DNA of 64,000 nt from Cellvibrionaceae bacterium (GCA_021151825.1 JAGKWQ010000005.1:434001-498000); one strand, 5' to 3'; shown: positions 52,450 through 61,366, numbered from the stretch's first letter. The notes: generated from the letters alone by a model not told the origin. Numbers and translations are program-made.

Positions 52450-52761
52450 CAACTCGTTGCAGCATCGCTCTGAACTTCCCCTGCTTTTGTGGTCACTATT
52501 TTTATAGAAGTATTGTGATAGTTGTATCGTGAAACCGACACTCAATCATCCGTATGTCGAAGAAATTCTTCCTTCTCTATGTCTGCTTCTGGCCGAAAGC
52601 AGCCACTCAGCAATTTTTTCCATTGCTTTTTGTTAAATCTTTCGACAATTCAAAGGATTGGTCAAAACAATTGAGGTTTAAAAAAACTTAGCTCCATCGT
52701 CCTTACAAATAAATTTAATTCTGCCCCATTATCTAAGAAAACTATTCAAGGAATAAGCTAC
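52450..52761. other. Right end of the cassette region: attC remnant and dispersed motifs
   Basis: 312 bp without a gene. Immediately after the cassette-3 stop is GGTTAACAACTCGTTGCAG, which starts like an attC R''-L'' half, but no matching R' half follows, so the site looks truncated. At 52577-52605, CTGCTTCTGGCCGAAAGCAG forms a small hairpin of a type I recall as a dispersed repeat. ATTTAATTCTGCCCCATTAT (around 52714) resembles another known dispersed motif. The rest is A+T-rich and probably holds the esterase promoter. Confidence 0.5.
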
Positions 52762-53643
52762 ATGCACCTCCGTAAATCCACGCAATTTCATCACGTATTA
52801 TTTTTATTACTTCTATTTCCCTTATGTTTACTTGCGCAAGCAAATCAGAATCCAGCTTTTGAATTGCCCCGGACGGAGGTAATCGAAATTAAGGATACCG
52901 GTACAAAGCGATCCTACGAGCTTCACGTGCAATTACCTTTGAACTACTCCAGCGGTAAAAAATATCCGGTTGTTTATATGACGGATTCGCCTTACACATT
53001 TCCAATTACTACTGGGGCTGCACGTGTTCCTGTGAACCAAAAACGTATGGATGACGTTATGTTTGTGGGCATATCGTGGGAGAAAGGCAAGGAGCCGGCA
53101 CTCAGCAGGCAGCGTGACTACACACCAACACTACACTCGCCTGGATATAAAGATCCATCGGGTGAGGCGTCCAAACATCTTGAATTTATTCGCACTGACG
53201 TTATTCCTTACATTGAAAAACGCTACAACACAGATGCGGCTAACCGGACCTATGTTGGTAACTCCTTTGGCGGGCTTTTTGGGCTATACATTTTTTTACG
53301 CGCGCCAACCACTTTTAAAAATTACATCATCGGCAGCCCGTCTATCTGGTGGGATAACAAATACATTCTCGATTTGGAATCCAAAACAAACTTCAATAAG
53401 GCCCTTGAAGCCAATATATTTATTGCTGTTGGCGCGGAGGAAACAATAACGCGAGACAGCCCCAAACATGACATGGTAGGTGACGCCACTACATTTCATG
53501 CTCGGTTAAAAGCCCGTAATCTCGATAGATTGAATTTGGAATTGCGGGTTATAGAACACGCGACCCATGCAATCGCATTCCCGACAACTGCTGCGCAAGG
53601 TTTATGGTGGCTCTTCAAAACGGATAGTAAGGTTCGTCAGTAG
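52762..53643 (+). CDS. Exported alpha/beta hydrolase (siderophore-esterase-like)
   Basis: A 293-residue protein with a signal peptide (LFLLLLFPLCLLAQA). The esterase-D/Fes-like core shows KKYPVVYMTDSPYTF, the nucleophile elbow GNSFGG (Ser), and EHATHAIAFP with the catalytic His. It resembles the COG2819 family, which hydrolyses siderophore esters or short acyl esters. It lies right of the cassette array and may or may not belong to it; its composition is intermediate. Confidence 0.82.
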   Translation: MHLRKSTQFHHVLFLLLLFPLCLLAQANQNPAFELPRTEVIEIKDTGTKRSYELHVQLPLNYSSGKKYPVVYMTDSPYTFPITTGAARVPVNQKRMDDVMFVGISWEKGKEPALSRQRDYTPTLHSPGYKDPSGEASKHLEFIRTDVIPYIEKRYNTDAANRTYVGNSFGGLFGLYIFLRAPTTFKNYIIGSPSIWWDNKYILDLESKTNFNKALEANIFIAVGAEETITRDSPKHDMVGDATTFHARLKARNLDRLNLELRVIEHATHAIAFPTTAAQGLWWLFKTDSKVRQ

Positions 53644-53745
53644 GCCTTTTCTAGATGTAAAAATCATTTCACTTGAGGTTCAAGTAGGTTCTGCTTCGAC
53701 AATTTAGTTGTGATTAGTAATTGTTCTTAGTTAAATAAATTTATT

Positions 53746-54003
53746 CTATTTCTTTAAACCAAGCCGCCCCTCTTCAATTCTTGTTTTAATCCCCGCTGCG
53801 CCCCAGGCAGTCACTATTTTTGCTTGTTCTTCAGCGCTCATTACTTCAAAGTTTCCAACAAGTGATTTATCAAACGTTAATTCATCATGATGGATTTCTG
53901 AACCGGATTCCGTAACGGTGCGCGAAACTCTGTTAGTTGCTGGGTTATAGATCACACTTACGTGCAGGCCTTCGTATTCAAATTGCAGATTGTTATCTGA
54001 CAT
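53746..54003 (-). CDS. Small hypothetical protein
   Basis: An 85-residue acidic protein (FEYEGLHVSVIYNPATNRVSR, then an alpha-helical end EEQAKIVTAWGAAGIKTRI). No family recognised and no signal peptide. The start is ATG at 54003, 16 bp after the LprI-like gene's stop, so the two are probably cotranscribed. The good RBS (AACGAGGGAATTG before the ATG) supports it. Confidence 0.6.
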   Translation of the reverse strand: MSDNNLQFEYEGLHVSVIYNPATNRVSRTVTESGSEIHHDELTFDKSLVGNFEVMSAEEQAKIVTAWGAAGIKTRIEEGRLGLKK

Positions 54004-54019
54004 ATCAATTCCCTCGTTA

Positions 54020-54472
54020 TTAAAAGGTTTTTGCGTAATGCATTAACTGAATCACTCTATCGCGTACAAGACTCGCTTTGTATTGGCCACGTGAAATACC
54101 GGACGAGGTGCCGAAGTTTTTGTTTGTCCAGGTGCTATCAATAAAAGCGAATTCAAGATCACGGTATTTTAACCAGCTAACTTGAGATGCTTTGAGTTGT
54201 TTTTGTCTATCTTCCGGGAGCTTTGTGTAGAGGGTTTTGTAGACGGTGTTGAGTTCTTTGTCTAAAAACTTCAGGTAGCTTGAGTAGAGGACTGCATAGT
54301 CGCTGGTGGTGTTGGTCGATTTTTCGATTGCAGTAATTAATGGTTTTTCACGAGTATCAAATTCTGCAATTAAATCCGGTGCATCGGGGTTATCAATCGC
54401 AAGGACCAGGTTGCTACACAGCATCAATAAGAACGCTGCAATTCCTGACCATGAGTAGCGAAGTTTCTGCAT
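54020..54472 (-). CDS. LprI/DUF1311-like exported protein
   Basis: About 150 residues from the ATG at 54472, seven bases after AAGGAG. A signal peptide (GIAAFLLMLCSNLVLA) precedes a helical domain with LDKELNTVYKTLYTKLPEDR and LKASQVSWLKYRDLEFAF, which are hallmarks of the lysozyme-inhibitor LprI-like N-terminal domain (DUF1311). This is probably a periplasmic protein; an inhibitor of lysozyme or protease is possible. It is the gene just downstream of the subtilase, a hint of functional pairing. Confidence 0.78.
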   Translation of the reverse strand: MQKLRYSWSGIAAFLLMLCSNLVLAIDNPDAPDLIAEFDTREKPLITAIEKSTNTTSDYAVLYSSYLKFLDKELNTVYKTLYTKLPEDRQKQLKASQVSWLKYRDLEFAFIDSTWTNKNFGTSSGISRGQYKASLVRDRVIQLMHYAKTF

Positions 54473-54567
54473 GTTATTTCTCCTTATCAATTTGAATTCA
54501 TTTACGTAGCGTTTTCATTGTTACTGCAGGTGTAGATGTTTTTACGCGCAACACCATACTGTTCAAT

Positions 54568-56364
54568 TCAACGTACACGCTTGAGACTCTGCACCGTTAA
54601 ATCCAGTGCTTTATGCATATCCAAACGGGCCGAGCGACCAACATCCGGATGATTCAATTCATTGTTACGCTCCGATGGCAAAATCGGCGACGTAAGATCA
54701 TCCGCATCGGTCGGTTCAAAATCTGCCTCTTCACCAATTGTCATAGCACTGCGGCGCAATAAAATTCGAATTTGTTCTGGCTCAAGTGCCGGATTAATCG
54801 ACAACATTGCCGCCACCAAGCCCGCCACTAATGGCGTTGCATAAGAAGTGCCGCAATGTTTTTCGCCTTCTGCATTTATTTTTAGCACCGAGCTGTGAAC
54901 ACAAGCCGCCGCTGTAATATCGACACGCATATCAATATTGGATGCGTCTCGTTTTACGACAAAATCAGGATCACTTACCTTCGCATTTTTTTTATTGCTG
55001 CGTTCATGTCCACCTACAACTAATAATTGTTCAGTAACAAAAGACGATGGCAGGCGATATTCATCAAGACCGGAAAATGATGCGCCGTTACCCGCCGAAT
55101 TAATCACAATCACATCAGGATGTTTCAAGCGCAACCACAGGAAAAATTCTTCCAGCAATTCTTCATAACCGCTCATCGCCAGGCCGGATCGCACCAGCGA
55201 ATCTACATCCTTACCATCAATGTTTTTTGCACCGACGCGGTGAATTCCCCAACTCCAGTTCAACACTCGCACACCGTCTTCAACCATATTGACGGAAGCC
55301 GCAATATTCGCCGTAATGCCCGCATCAGAATTGCGATCCACAATCACATCAAAACCAGGACCCGCCGTATCCAGCCCGCGTAAAAATCCGGAGTTACCGC
55401 CATTACTCCAGGCTGCCGCAAAAATCCCCGCAACAGTTGAGCCATGTGATGCCGGTTTTTCTGCATCGCGCGCGTACACACAAACCCGTTTAGCATCGCT
55501 ACGACAATCGCCAAGGTAATCCGCAAAATCCGGCGAATCAAAATCCACATCACGTTCGATCACGCCAATTTTTATAGGATGAACTTTTATCGGTTGTGCT
55601 TTGGCGGGGATACGGCGCAAATAAAAATCTACCGCATCAAGAAAACGATTAGATGCCCATTCGCCTTTATCAAGCGATTCTTCATGCGCAGAATTATTGA
55701 TTTCACTTTCTATTTCTTTTTCCGCCCCACTCTCTTCAATAATTACCGCATCCACACCTACTTCACTACCCAGGCGAAGTACCAATGCGTCGCGCTCAAT
55801 AAGATTGCGTGCACGCAAACGAAACTGGAAAGTATTTAGCGGGGGAATAGCACCGACAACCTCAGCATCATATTTTTTTGCCAGGTTGCGTGCGGTTTGC
55901 AGGCCATCAAAGTTTTCTTCGACAATAACGCTGATCAAATCCACATAGGTGGTCAAGCCATCCATATTTTTTGCGACTTCCGCTTTGTTCGCCGCAACAA
56001 CATGGCTGCCTTTCATGCTCAACCAAACTGCATTACTTTTTTGTCCTGTTTGCTCCAACCACAATGGACCACTTCGGTATTTATCACTAGCCAATTTGAT
56101 CCGTAATACATTGCCACTTTGTTTGATCTCACTGGTTGCCAAAACATTTTCGCCAAACCGGATTTTCAATTGTTGAGCGAGCAATTTTCCCTTCGTACTC
56201 ACACAAAATTCCTGCTGCGCTTGTGCAAAAAAATCGCCACAGCGTTCTATGTGTTTTATGCGCAGCGAATCATCGGCATGACTATATCCTGCCAAAATGA
56301 TCATTGAAAAAATAATGGTAATCGCCAACCCAATCCAATATCGCGGTGCGAACACAAACTTCAT
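54568..56364 (-). CDS. S8 family serine peptidase with altered Asp
   Basis: About 598 residues from the ATG at 56364, with an N-terminal signal/TM (YWIGLAITIIFSMIILAGYSHA). A propeptide-like domain extends to about 255. The subtilase core has IKIGVIERDVDFDSPDF (where the catalytic Asp of IDTGV is expected it has Glu270, followed by Asp272), HGSTVAGIFAA (catalytic His), NSAGNGASFSG (oxyanion Asn) and GTSYATPLVAGLVAAM (catalytic Ser). It is probably secreted. Whether the D-to-E change leaves it active is unclear. It lies in a minus-strand group with the LprI-like gene. Confidence 0.85.
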   Translation of the reverse strand: MKFVFAPRYWIGLAITIIFSMIILAGYSHADDSLRIKHIERCGDFFAQAQQEFCVSTKGKLLAQQLKIRFGENVLATSEIKQSGNVLRIKLASDKYRSGPLWLEQTGQKSNAVWLSMKGSHVVAANKAEVAKNMDGLTTYVDLISVIVEENFDGLQTARNLAKKYDAEVVGAIPPLNTFQFRLRARNLIERDALVLRLGSEVGVDAVIIEESGAEKEIESEINNSAHEESLDKGEWASNRFLDAVDFYLRRIPAKAQPIKVHPIKIGVIERDVDFDSPDFADYLGDCRSDAKRVCVYARDAEKPASHGSTVAGIFAAAWSNGGNSGFLRGLDTAGPGFDVIVDRNSDAGITANIAASVNMVEDGVRVLNWSWGIHRVGAKNIDGKDVDSLVRSGLAMSGYEELLEEFFLWLRLKHPDVIVINSAGNGASFSGLDEYRLPSSFVTEQLLVVGGHERSNKKNAKVSDPDFVVKRDASNIDMRVDITAAACVHSSVLKINAEGEKHCGTSYATPLVAGLVAAMLSINPALEPEQIRILLRRSAMTIGEEADFEPTDADDLTSPILPSERNNELNHPDVGRSARLDMHKALDLTVQSLKRVR

Positions 56365-56494
56365 CCTCAACCTGGACCCAAACCCTATAGTTACGACTGA
56401 AAAGAGCGGGATGTAGTTCCTGAATAAAGAATTCCATTCGGTTTCCAATGGATAGGAAACCATGATTGGTCAACCCTCGTACAATTTGGGGCTA

Positions 56495-56962
56495 TTACAC
56501 GCTTGAATTAAAAAGGGTAAATGCTGCTTCCAGGCGATCTGCAATATCTCCGCAACTTTTTAATCTTAATATTTCTACCACACACTCCGCAGTACACAAT
56601 CCACCATCAAGTTGATTGCGCCTACGTTGATATTGAGAGTTCTGTTGAGGTTGAATGTGCGCTCTAGGCAAGTCTTTCAAGTAAGCACTGCGATTGAATA
56701 TTTTACGTGCCTCTTGCCAGGTCGCATCCAATAAAATGATATTGTCAAAGGCTGCGATTGGGGCAGCTTCGGTCGATTCATCTTCCAGCGGATAAAGTAA
56801 TGCTGTTTTTTCACATCTGATCGCGTTCAGCACGATTTCGCTGGGTATATTTCTTTGCCAAACAACTCGTTCTACTATTTCCGGCACAAGGGTCGTTGCT
56901 AATGCCCCCGTATTGGATGCGCGCAACAACTCGCGCTCATGTGTGAGTAAAAATATTTTCAT
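56495..56962 (-). CDS. DTW domain protein (tRNA-uridine aminocarboxypropyltransferase-like)
   Basis: A 155-residue protein with the family DTW-type motif DATWQEARKIF and the TAECVVEIL segment near the C-terminus. DTW enzymes such as TapT form acp3U in tRNA. It is short for the family and lacks the N-terminal Cys cluster often present, like the shorter DTW proteins of gammaproteobacteria. Confidence 0.8.
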   Translation of the reverse strand: MKIFLLTHERELLRASNTGALATTLVPEIVERVVWQRNIPSEIVLNAIRCEKTALLYPLEDESTEAAPIAAFDNIILLDATWQEARKIFNRSAYLKDLPRAHIQPQQNSQYQRRRNQLDGGLCTAECVVEILRLKSCGDIADRLEAAFTLFNSSV

Positions 56963-57001
56963 TGAAAATGTATTTAGCCTTCACGCAAATGCAGAGCACT
57001 T

Positions 57002-57292
57002 TCAGGTGCGGTAGATTGTTTCAATCAGGTGAAAGCCAAATTGTGTTTTTATCGGGCCATGAACTACATTGGTCGGCAACTTAAAGACCACATTATCGAA
57101 TGCTTTCACCATTTGACCCGGGCTAAACTCCCCCAGGTTGCCGCCTTTTTTAGCCGAGCTACAGCTCGAATACTTTTTTGCCATAGCACCAAAGTCGGCG
57201 CCCTTAGCGATAAGCTGTTTGATCTTCTCCGCTTCCTCTTTCGTTTTTACCAAAATATGTCTCGCCGCTGCCGATTGTCTTTTTGAATTCAT
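57002..57292 (-). CDS. Parvulin-type peptidyl-prolyl isomerase (PpiC-like)
   Basis: A 96-residue single parvulin domain without signal peptide: AARHILVKTKEEAEK, FGAMAKKYSSC, KGGNLGEFSPGQMVKAFD and TQFGFHLIE. This is the size and pattern of PpiC (E. coli PPIase C), a cytoplasmic foldase. Confidence 0.93.
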   Translation of the reverse strand: MNSKRQSAAARHILVKTKEEAEKIKQLIAKGADFGAMAKKYSSCSSAKKGGNLGEFSPGQMVKAFDNVVFKLPTNVVHGPIKTQFGFHLIETIYRT

Positions 57293-57365
57293 AGTCGGGA
57301 CTCTTGTTTTCTAATTAAGGGCAGATTAAACCCTCCAGGCTTCTGACTATCTCATTGATAACGTG

Positions 57366-58091
57366 CTAAAAATCCCCCCACAAATACTGCGCCAGGCTAA
57401 TCGCCGCAACCGGCGCAGTTTCAGTGCGCAATACTCTTGGGCCAAGAGTGAGTGCGCTGAATTTTTTTGCTTGCGCTTGTTCGATTTCACTTTCGCTTAA
57501 TCCGCCCTCAGGGCCAATTAATAAAGTCACACTTTGTGGTTTTTGCTCGGCGGGAAGGGTTTTGCTGTCGCGGTGATGGAGCACGAAACGCAGGTCGGAA
57601 TTTACAGTGGTTAGCCACTCTGAAATTTGAACCGGTGCTGATAATTCGGGCAATAAATTGCGTTGGCATTGTTCACAAGCGCTGATAACAATTTGCTGCC
57701 AGCGATCAACCAGTTTTTCCTGGCGCTCACCGCCAACTTTGACTTCAGTGCGCTCGGTAATCAGCGGCGTAATTTTGGTGACGCCGAGTTCGGTGGCTTT
57801 TTGTAATACCCATTCGAAGCGTTCACCGCGCGAGATGCCGATGGCTAATTCCAGTTGCAGTGGTGATTCACGATTATCAGCAATATGTTCCGCAACGACG
57901 ACGGTGACATATTTTTTACTGACCTCCTGGATAATCGCAGCGAATTCACCACCAGTGCCATTGAATAAAATTAATTCACGGCCAGCTTGCATGCGCAACA
58001 CTTTGCTTAAGTGATGCGATGCAGTTTCTTCCAGTTGCACCAACTCACCGGTAATTAATGTCTGTTCAGTAAAAATTCGTGGGATACGCAT
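57366..58091 (-). CDS. rsmE: RsmE, 16S rRNA m3U1498 methyltransferase
   Basis: A 241-residue SPOUT-fold enzyme: MRIPRIFTEQ start, HHLSKVLRMQAGREL, LQKATELGVTKITPLITER, LIGPEGGLSESEIEQA (SAM/knot region) and LGPRVLRTETAPVAAI. It methylates U1498 in 16S rRNA. It is 4 bp after the toroid-protein gene, and may share its transcript. Confidence 0.96.
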   Translation of the reverse strand: MRIPRIFTEQTLITGELVQLEETASHHLSKVLRMQAGRELILFNGTGGEFAAIIQEVSKKYVTVVVAEHIADNRESPLQLELAIGISRGERFEWVLQKATELGVTKITPLITERTEVKVGGERQEKLVDRWQQIVISACEQCQRNLLPELSAPVQISEWLTTVNSDLRFVLHHRDSKTLPAEQKPQSVTLLIGPEGGLSESEIEQAQAKKFSALTLGPRVLRTETAPVAAISLAQYLWGDF

Positions 58092-58095
58092 AAGC

Positions 58096-59166
58096 TTAAT
58101 GTTCAGTATGGAGTTGAGCGTCGGTGTTTGCGTTGATGAGCGATGAACTGATAAATAAACGTGCAGCGCCGGTGTGTTCTGTTAATGCATCAGCCGCTAA
58201 TAAAATGGCGCCAGTGGTCCAGGTAGTTTTTTCACGCGGCCAAATTACCTGGTCGCGAAAATTAAATCCGGTCCAGTAACCGCCATCATCATCCATAAAT
58301 TGATGCAACCAGCTAAATAAATTTACTGCTTTGGCATGTTCGCCAGCAGCAAGCAATGCAAGCGTTAATTCACAGGATTCTGCCACCGTCACCCAAGGCT
58401 CGTCACTCACACAACGACAACCCACATTATTTTCCACAAAGGTGTGCCATTTATGTTCAATGCGTTGCTGCGCTGCTTTGCCTTCTACAACACCAGTTAA
58501 TATTGGATAAAACCAATCCATGGAAAAGCGGGTTTTGGGTTCCCAGGTGCGATCAAAATATTCTGGATGATAACGCAATGTATGGCCAAGCTTTTGATGC
58601 GCATTGCGCCATTCGTTTGCATTTAATCCCAATTGCTCTGCCGCTAGAATCGCGCATTCGAGACTTTTATAGATGGAGCTTGATGCAGTTACCAATGCAT
58701 CTTTTTTTGCACTGCCGTCTTCTGCAACGGCCCAGTAAATTTCGCCCGTGGGTGATTGGTAGTGCAACACAAAATCAATTGCCTTTTTTACCGCCGGAAA
58801 AAATCGCCGCAAAACATGTTCATCATTTGTTACTAAAAAATAATGCCAGATGCCGGTGGCGATATACGCAATAAAATTGGTTTCGCGATGATTTTTATCG
58901 ACCGGCTGATCATCCAGATAATTGGCCCACCAGCTGCCATCATCCAATTGTTCTTGCACTAACCATTCGTACGCGCGTTGCGCCGCTGCGTATTCACCGC
59001 CGATGGTTAAACCCATGGCGGCTTCGATATGATCCCAGGGATCAGCTTTGCCACCGGTAAACCAGGGAATGCAACCGTTGGGTAATTGCGTGCGCAAAAT
59101 ATAATTGATAGTGGGGCGCAATAAGCTTTCGGGAAAAAATCCTTTAGTGAGTAATAAATTTTTCAT
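58096..59166 (-). CDS. Alpha/alpha-toroid protein (glycoside-hydrolase/prenyltransferase-like)
   Basis: A 356-residue soluble protein made of helical repeats (LRTQLPNGCIPWFTGGKADPWDHIEAAMGL, with further QxxDGSWWANYL- and DGGYWTGFNFR-type repeats). It resembles the alpha/alpha6 barrel domains of six-hairpin glycosidases and terpene cyclases ('phenyltransferase domain' in some annotations). No metal or catalytic motif is assured. It overlaps the methyltransferase gene by 4 bp, and the linked GT4 gene suggests a role in making or trimming a glycan. Confidence 0.7.
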   Translation of the reverse strand: MKNLLLTKGFFPESLLRPTINYILRTQLPNGCIPWFTGGKADPWDHIEAAMGLTIGGEYAAAQRAYEWLVQEQLDDGSWWANYLDDQPVDKNHRETNFIAYIATGIWHYFLVTNDEHVLRRFFPAVKKAIDFVLHYQSPTGEIYWAVAEDGSAKKDALVTASSSIYKSLECAILAAEQLGLNANEWRNAHQKLGHTLRYHPEYFDRTWEPKTRFSMDWFYPILTGVVEGKAAQQRIEHKWHTFVENNVGCRCVSDEPWVTVAESCELTLALLAAGEHAKAVNLFSWLHQFMDDDGGYWTGFNFRDQVIWPREKTTWTTGAILLAADALTEHTGAARLFISSSLINANTDAQLHTEH

Positions 59167-60032
59167 TTGATCCCACCTTCCGTTGTAATCCCCTCCCGAC
59201 TTCCCCGGCTGCGCGCCCCACTTAAAGGGGGAGGAGTTTTTGTGCGTGCAATACCAGACGAGTCATTCCCTGTACAAGAGGAAGATGTATTAATTCCCCC
59301 TCCTGCCAAGGGGGGGGTTAGGGGGGGGTCAATTTTTTTAAAATACATCACAACACTTTTTCCCATAATCGGGTTAAGGATTTTTTCCAGGGTTTGGGTG
59401 AGCCAGGGTTTTTGCATCAAGTCCCACACTAATAAACGGTGATAAGCTTTTATCAATGGATTTGTATCTTGCGTGTTCCACCACAAACATTTTAGCCACC
59501 AAAACGGTGAGTGCAGCGCGTGCGCCCAATGGCGGCGATAAAAGGTAAAACCTGATTGTGCGATTTCCTCGCGCAATCGTTCTCCGTTAAAAATGCGGAT
59601 ATGACCACCTTCCACCTGATGATATTCCGCGCTAAGCCACCAGCAAATTTTTTCCGGCCAGGCACGCGGCACCGTCACTGCTAATAAGCCATCCGGTTTT
59701 AATATGCGTTTAATTTCGACAAGCACGGCTTGATAGTCGGGAATATGTTCCAGCACTTCACTGCAAATAATTTTATCGATACTGGCATCAGCAAACGGCA
59801 GACACGTGGCATCGGCTTGTTGCAAATAAAATTCTTTTTCCGCCTGCGGTTGTGCAAAAGGGATAAAACGTGAACGTGCTGTTAGCAGATCATTAAAATT
59901 CAGATCGACAGCGATTGCATTTACATTGGCCTGCAAATAAACATTGATTGCGTGGCGACCTTCACCGCAACCGAGATCCAATACATGATCACCTGTTGCG
60001 AGGGGAAAATCATTGAAATTGATGGTCAGCAT
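59163..60032 (-). CDS. Class I SAM methyltransferase with a repeat-derived C-terminal tail
   Basis: A 289-residue protein. Motif I is VLDLGCGEGRHAINV, then AIDLNFNDL and ICSEVLEHI. The domain appears to end near residue 235 (VVMYFKKI); the last 54 residues (PPLTPPLAGGG... to GITTEGG) are Pro/Gly/Ser-rich and coincide with the repeat element at 59170-59335. The stop overlaps the start of the toroid gene. It is probably a methyltransferase of a glycan or polyisoprenoid glycolipid. Confidence 0.78.
   Translation of the reverse strand: MLTINFNDFPLATGDHVLDLGCGEGRHAINVYLQANVNAIAVDLNFNDLLTARSRFIPFAQPQAEKEFYLQQADATCLPFADASIDKIICSEVLEHIPDYQAVLVEIKRILKPDGLLAVTVPRAWPEKICWWLSAEYHQVEGGHIRIFNGERLREEIAQSGFTFYRRHWAHALHSPFWWLKCLWWNTQDTNPLIKAYHRLLVWDLMQKPWLTQTLEKILNPIMGKSVVMYFKKIDPPLTPPLAGGGINTSSSCTGNDSSGIARTKTPPPLSGARSRGSREGITTEGGIK
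59170..59335. repeat. MITE-like G/C-tract repeat inserted at the methyltransferase 3' end
   Basis: Left arm CCCCTCCCGACTTCCCCGGC (from 59189), right arm GCCAAGGGGGGGGTTAGGGG (to about 59328) are imperfect inverted repeats; inner AAAGGGGGAGGAG and TTCCCCCTCCT form a second inverted pair. The strong C- and G-runs and this organisation are typical of short miniature inverted-repeat elements that are dispersed in many bacterial genomes. It supplies the last codons of the methyltransferase. Confidence 0.7.
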
Positions 60033-60034
60033 TT

Positions 60035-61366
60035 TTATTGGCCACCATTATCGCTAAGCAGCCCGAAATAAAATGCCTGCATTTTTTTGCCGACACAATC
60101 CCAGCTCAGTTGTTGCAAAATATGTTCGCGACCGCGTTCACCCAGTTGCACACGCAATTCTGCGTTGCCGATCAATTCACGCAACGCATCCACCAGCGAT
60201 TCCACATTCCCCGCCGCCACCAAACGTGCACCGTCGCCAACCACTTCCGGCAAAGCACCACCGTCGCTACAAATTAATGGTACGCCGCAGGCCATAGCTT
60301 CAGCAGCGGGCAAACCAAAGCCTTCATAAAGTGAAGGCACTACGGCAATTTCCGCGCGCGCGTATTCTTCCACCAATTCCTGGTTGCTGATTCCGGATTT
60401 AAATTGCACTACATCCAGTAGCTGCAATGCCGTTAATTCTTTTTGGGTATCGCCATCTTCTTTTAATTTTCCGATGACGGTGAGTTGCAATTGCGAAAAC
60501 TCAACGCGCAACTGCGCAATCGCGCGCAGTAAAATGCTTAGCCCTTTTAACGGCTGATCCGAAGACGCCGTGGTAATTAACGAACATTCGCGCCGGGCAA
60601 TTTCCGGCAAGGGTTTGAAAATATTGGTATCCACACCGTTGGGAATAATATGGATTTTTTCGGCGGGCCGCGCGAAGGCTTGTTCGATATCGCGCTGCGA
60701 TTGTGCCGAAACAGTAATTACATGTTGCAAATTTTGTACGACTTTTTTCTGCATCGATAAAAAACTGTACCAACGATTGATCAACCAACGCTGGCCTTTT
60801 TCTGTTGCCGCGGCGAGCGCCAGATCGCGGTCGCGCGTGATGGGATGATGCACAGTGGCAACAACATTCACACCGCGTTTTTGCAACTGCAGCAAACCAT
60901 AACCGAGGCTTTGGTTATCATGAACAATATCGTAGTGCGGAGTGTGGGATTTGAAATGGTTAACCAGGCGGCGACCAAAACAATAAGGCTCACCAAACGC
61001 ACCACTCAGCTTGCTCCACCATTCATAAAAATCCGCGAACGACAATAAATGTTGTGGCCGCAGCGCGCGCGTGGGATTCGGGTGAGCGTATAAATCCAGG
61101 CTGGGGATTTTGATGAGCGTTACGCGCGCATCCAACTCGGGGTATGGGGGGCCGGAAATTACATCGACACTGTGGCCAAGATCCACCAGTGCCTTACTCA
61201 AATAATGAAGATAAATTCCCTGTCCACCTACATGCGGATGGCTGCGATAACCCAGCAGCGCGATACGTAAACTGCCGGATATCGCCGATGGCTCCGGAGC
61301 ATTAGTAACCGCAGCTTGGGCCGCCGGATTTGAATGGGCGTTATACGCCAGAGGTTGATAAGACAT
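60035..61366 (-). CDS. Glycosyltransferase family 4
   Basis: A 443-residue GT-B enzyme: LRIALLGYRSHPHVGGQGIYL near 32, VHHPITRDRDL, VITVSAQSQRDIEQAF, PNGVDTNIFKPL, and the C-terminal nucleotide-sugar signature VPSLYEGFGLPAAEAMACGVPLI near 330. It starts ATG at 61366 and precedes the methyltransferase gene by 2 bp. The three-gene set GT4-methyltransferase-toroid may make and modify a surface glycan. Confidence 0.88.
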   Translation of the reverse strand: MSYQPLAYNAHSNPAAQAAVTNAPEPSAISGSLRIALLGYRSHPHVGGQGIYLHYLSKALVDLGHSVDVISGPPYPELDARVTLIKIPSLDLYAHPNPTRALRPQHLLSFADFYEWWSKLSGAFGEPYCFGRRLVNHFKSHTPHYDIVHDNQSLGYGLLQLQKRGVNVVATVHHPITRDRDLALAAATEKGQRWLINRWYSFLSMQKKVVQNLQHVITVSAQSQRDIEQAFARPAEKIHIIPNGVDTNIFKPLPEIARRECSLITTASSDQPLKGLSILLRAIAQLRVEFSQLQLTVIGKLKEDGDTQKELTALQLLDVVQFKSGISNQELVEEYARAEIAVVPSLYEGFGLPAAEAMACGVPLICSDGGALPEVVGDGARLVAAGNVESLVDALRELIGNAELRVQLGERGREHILQQLSWDCVGKKMQAFYFGLLSDNGGQ

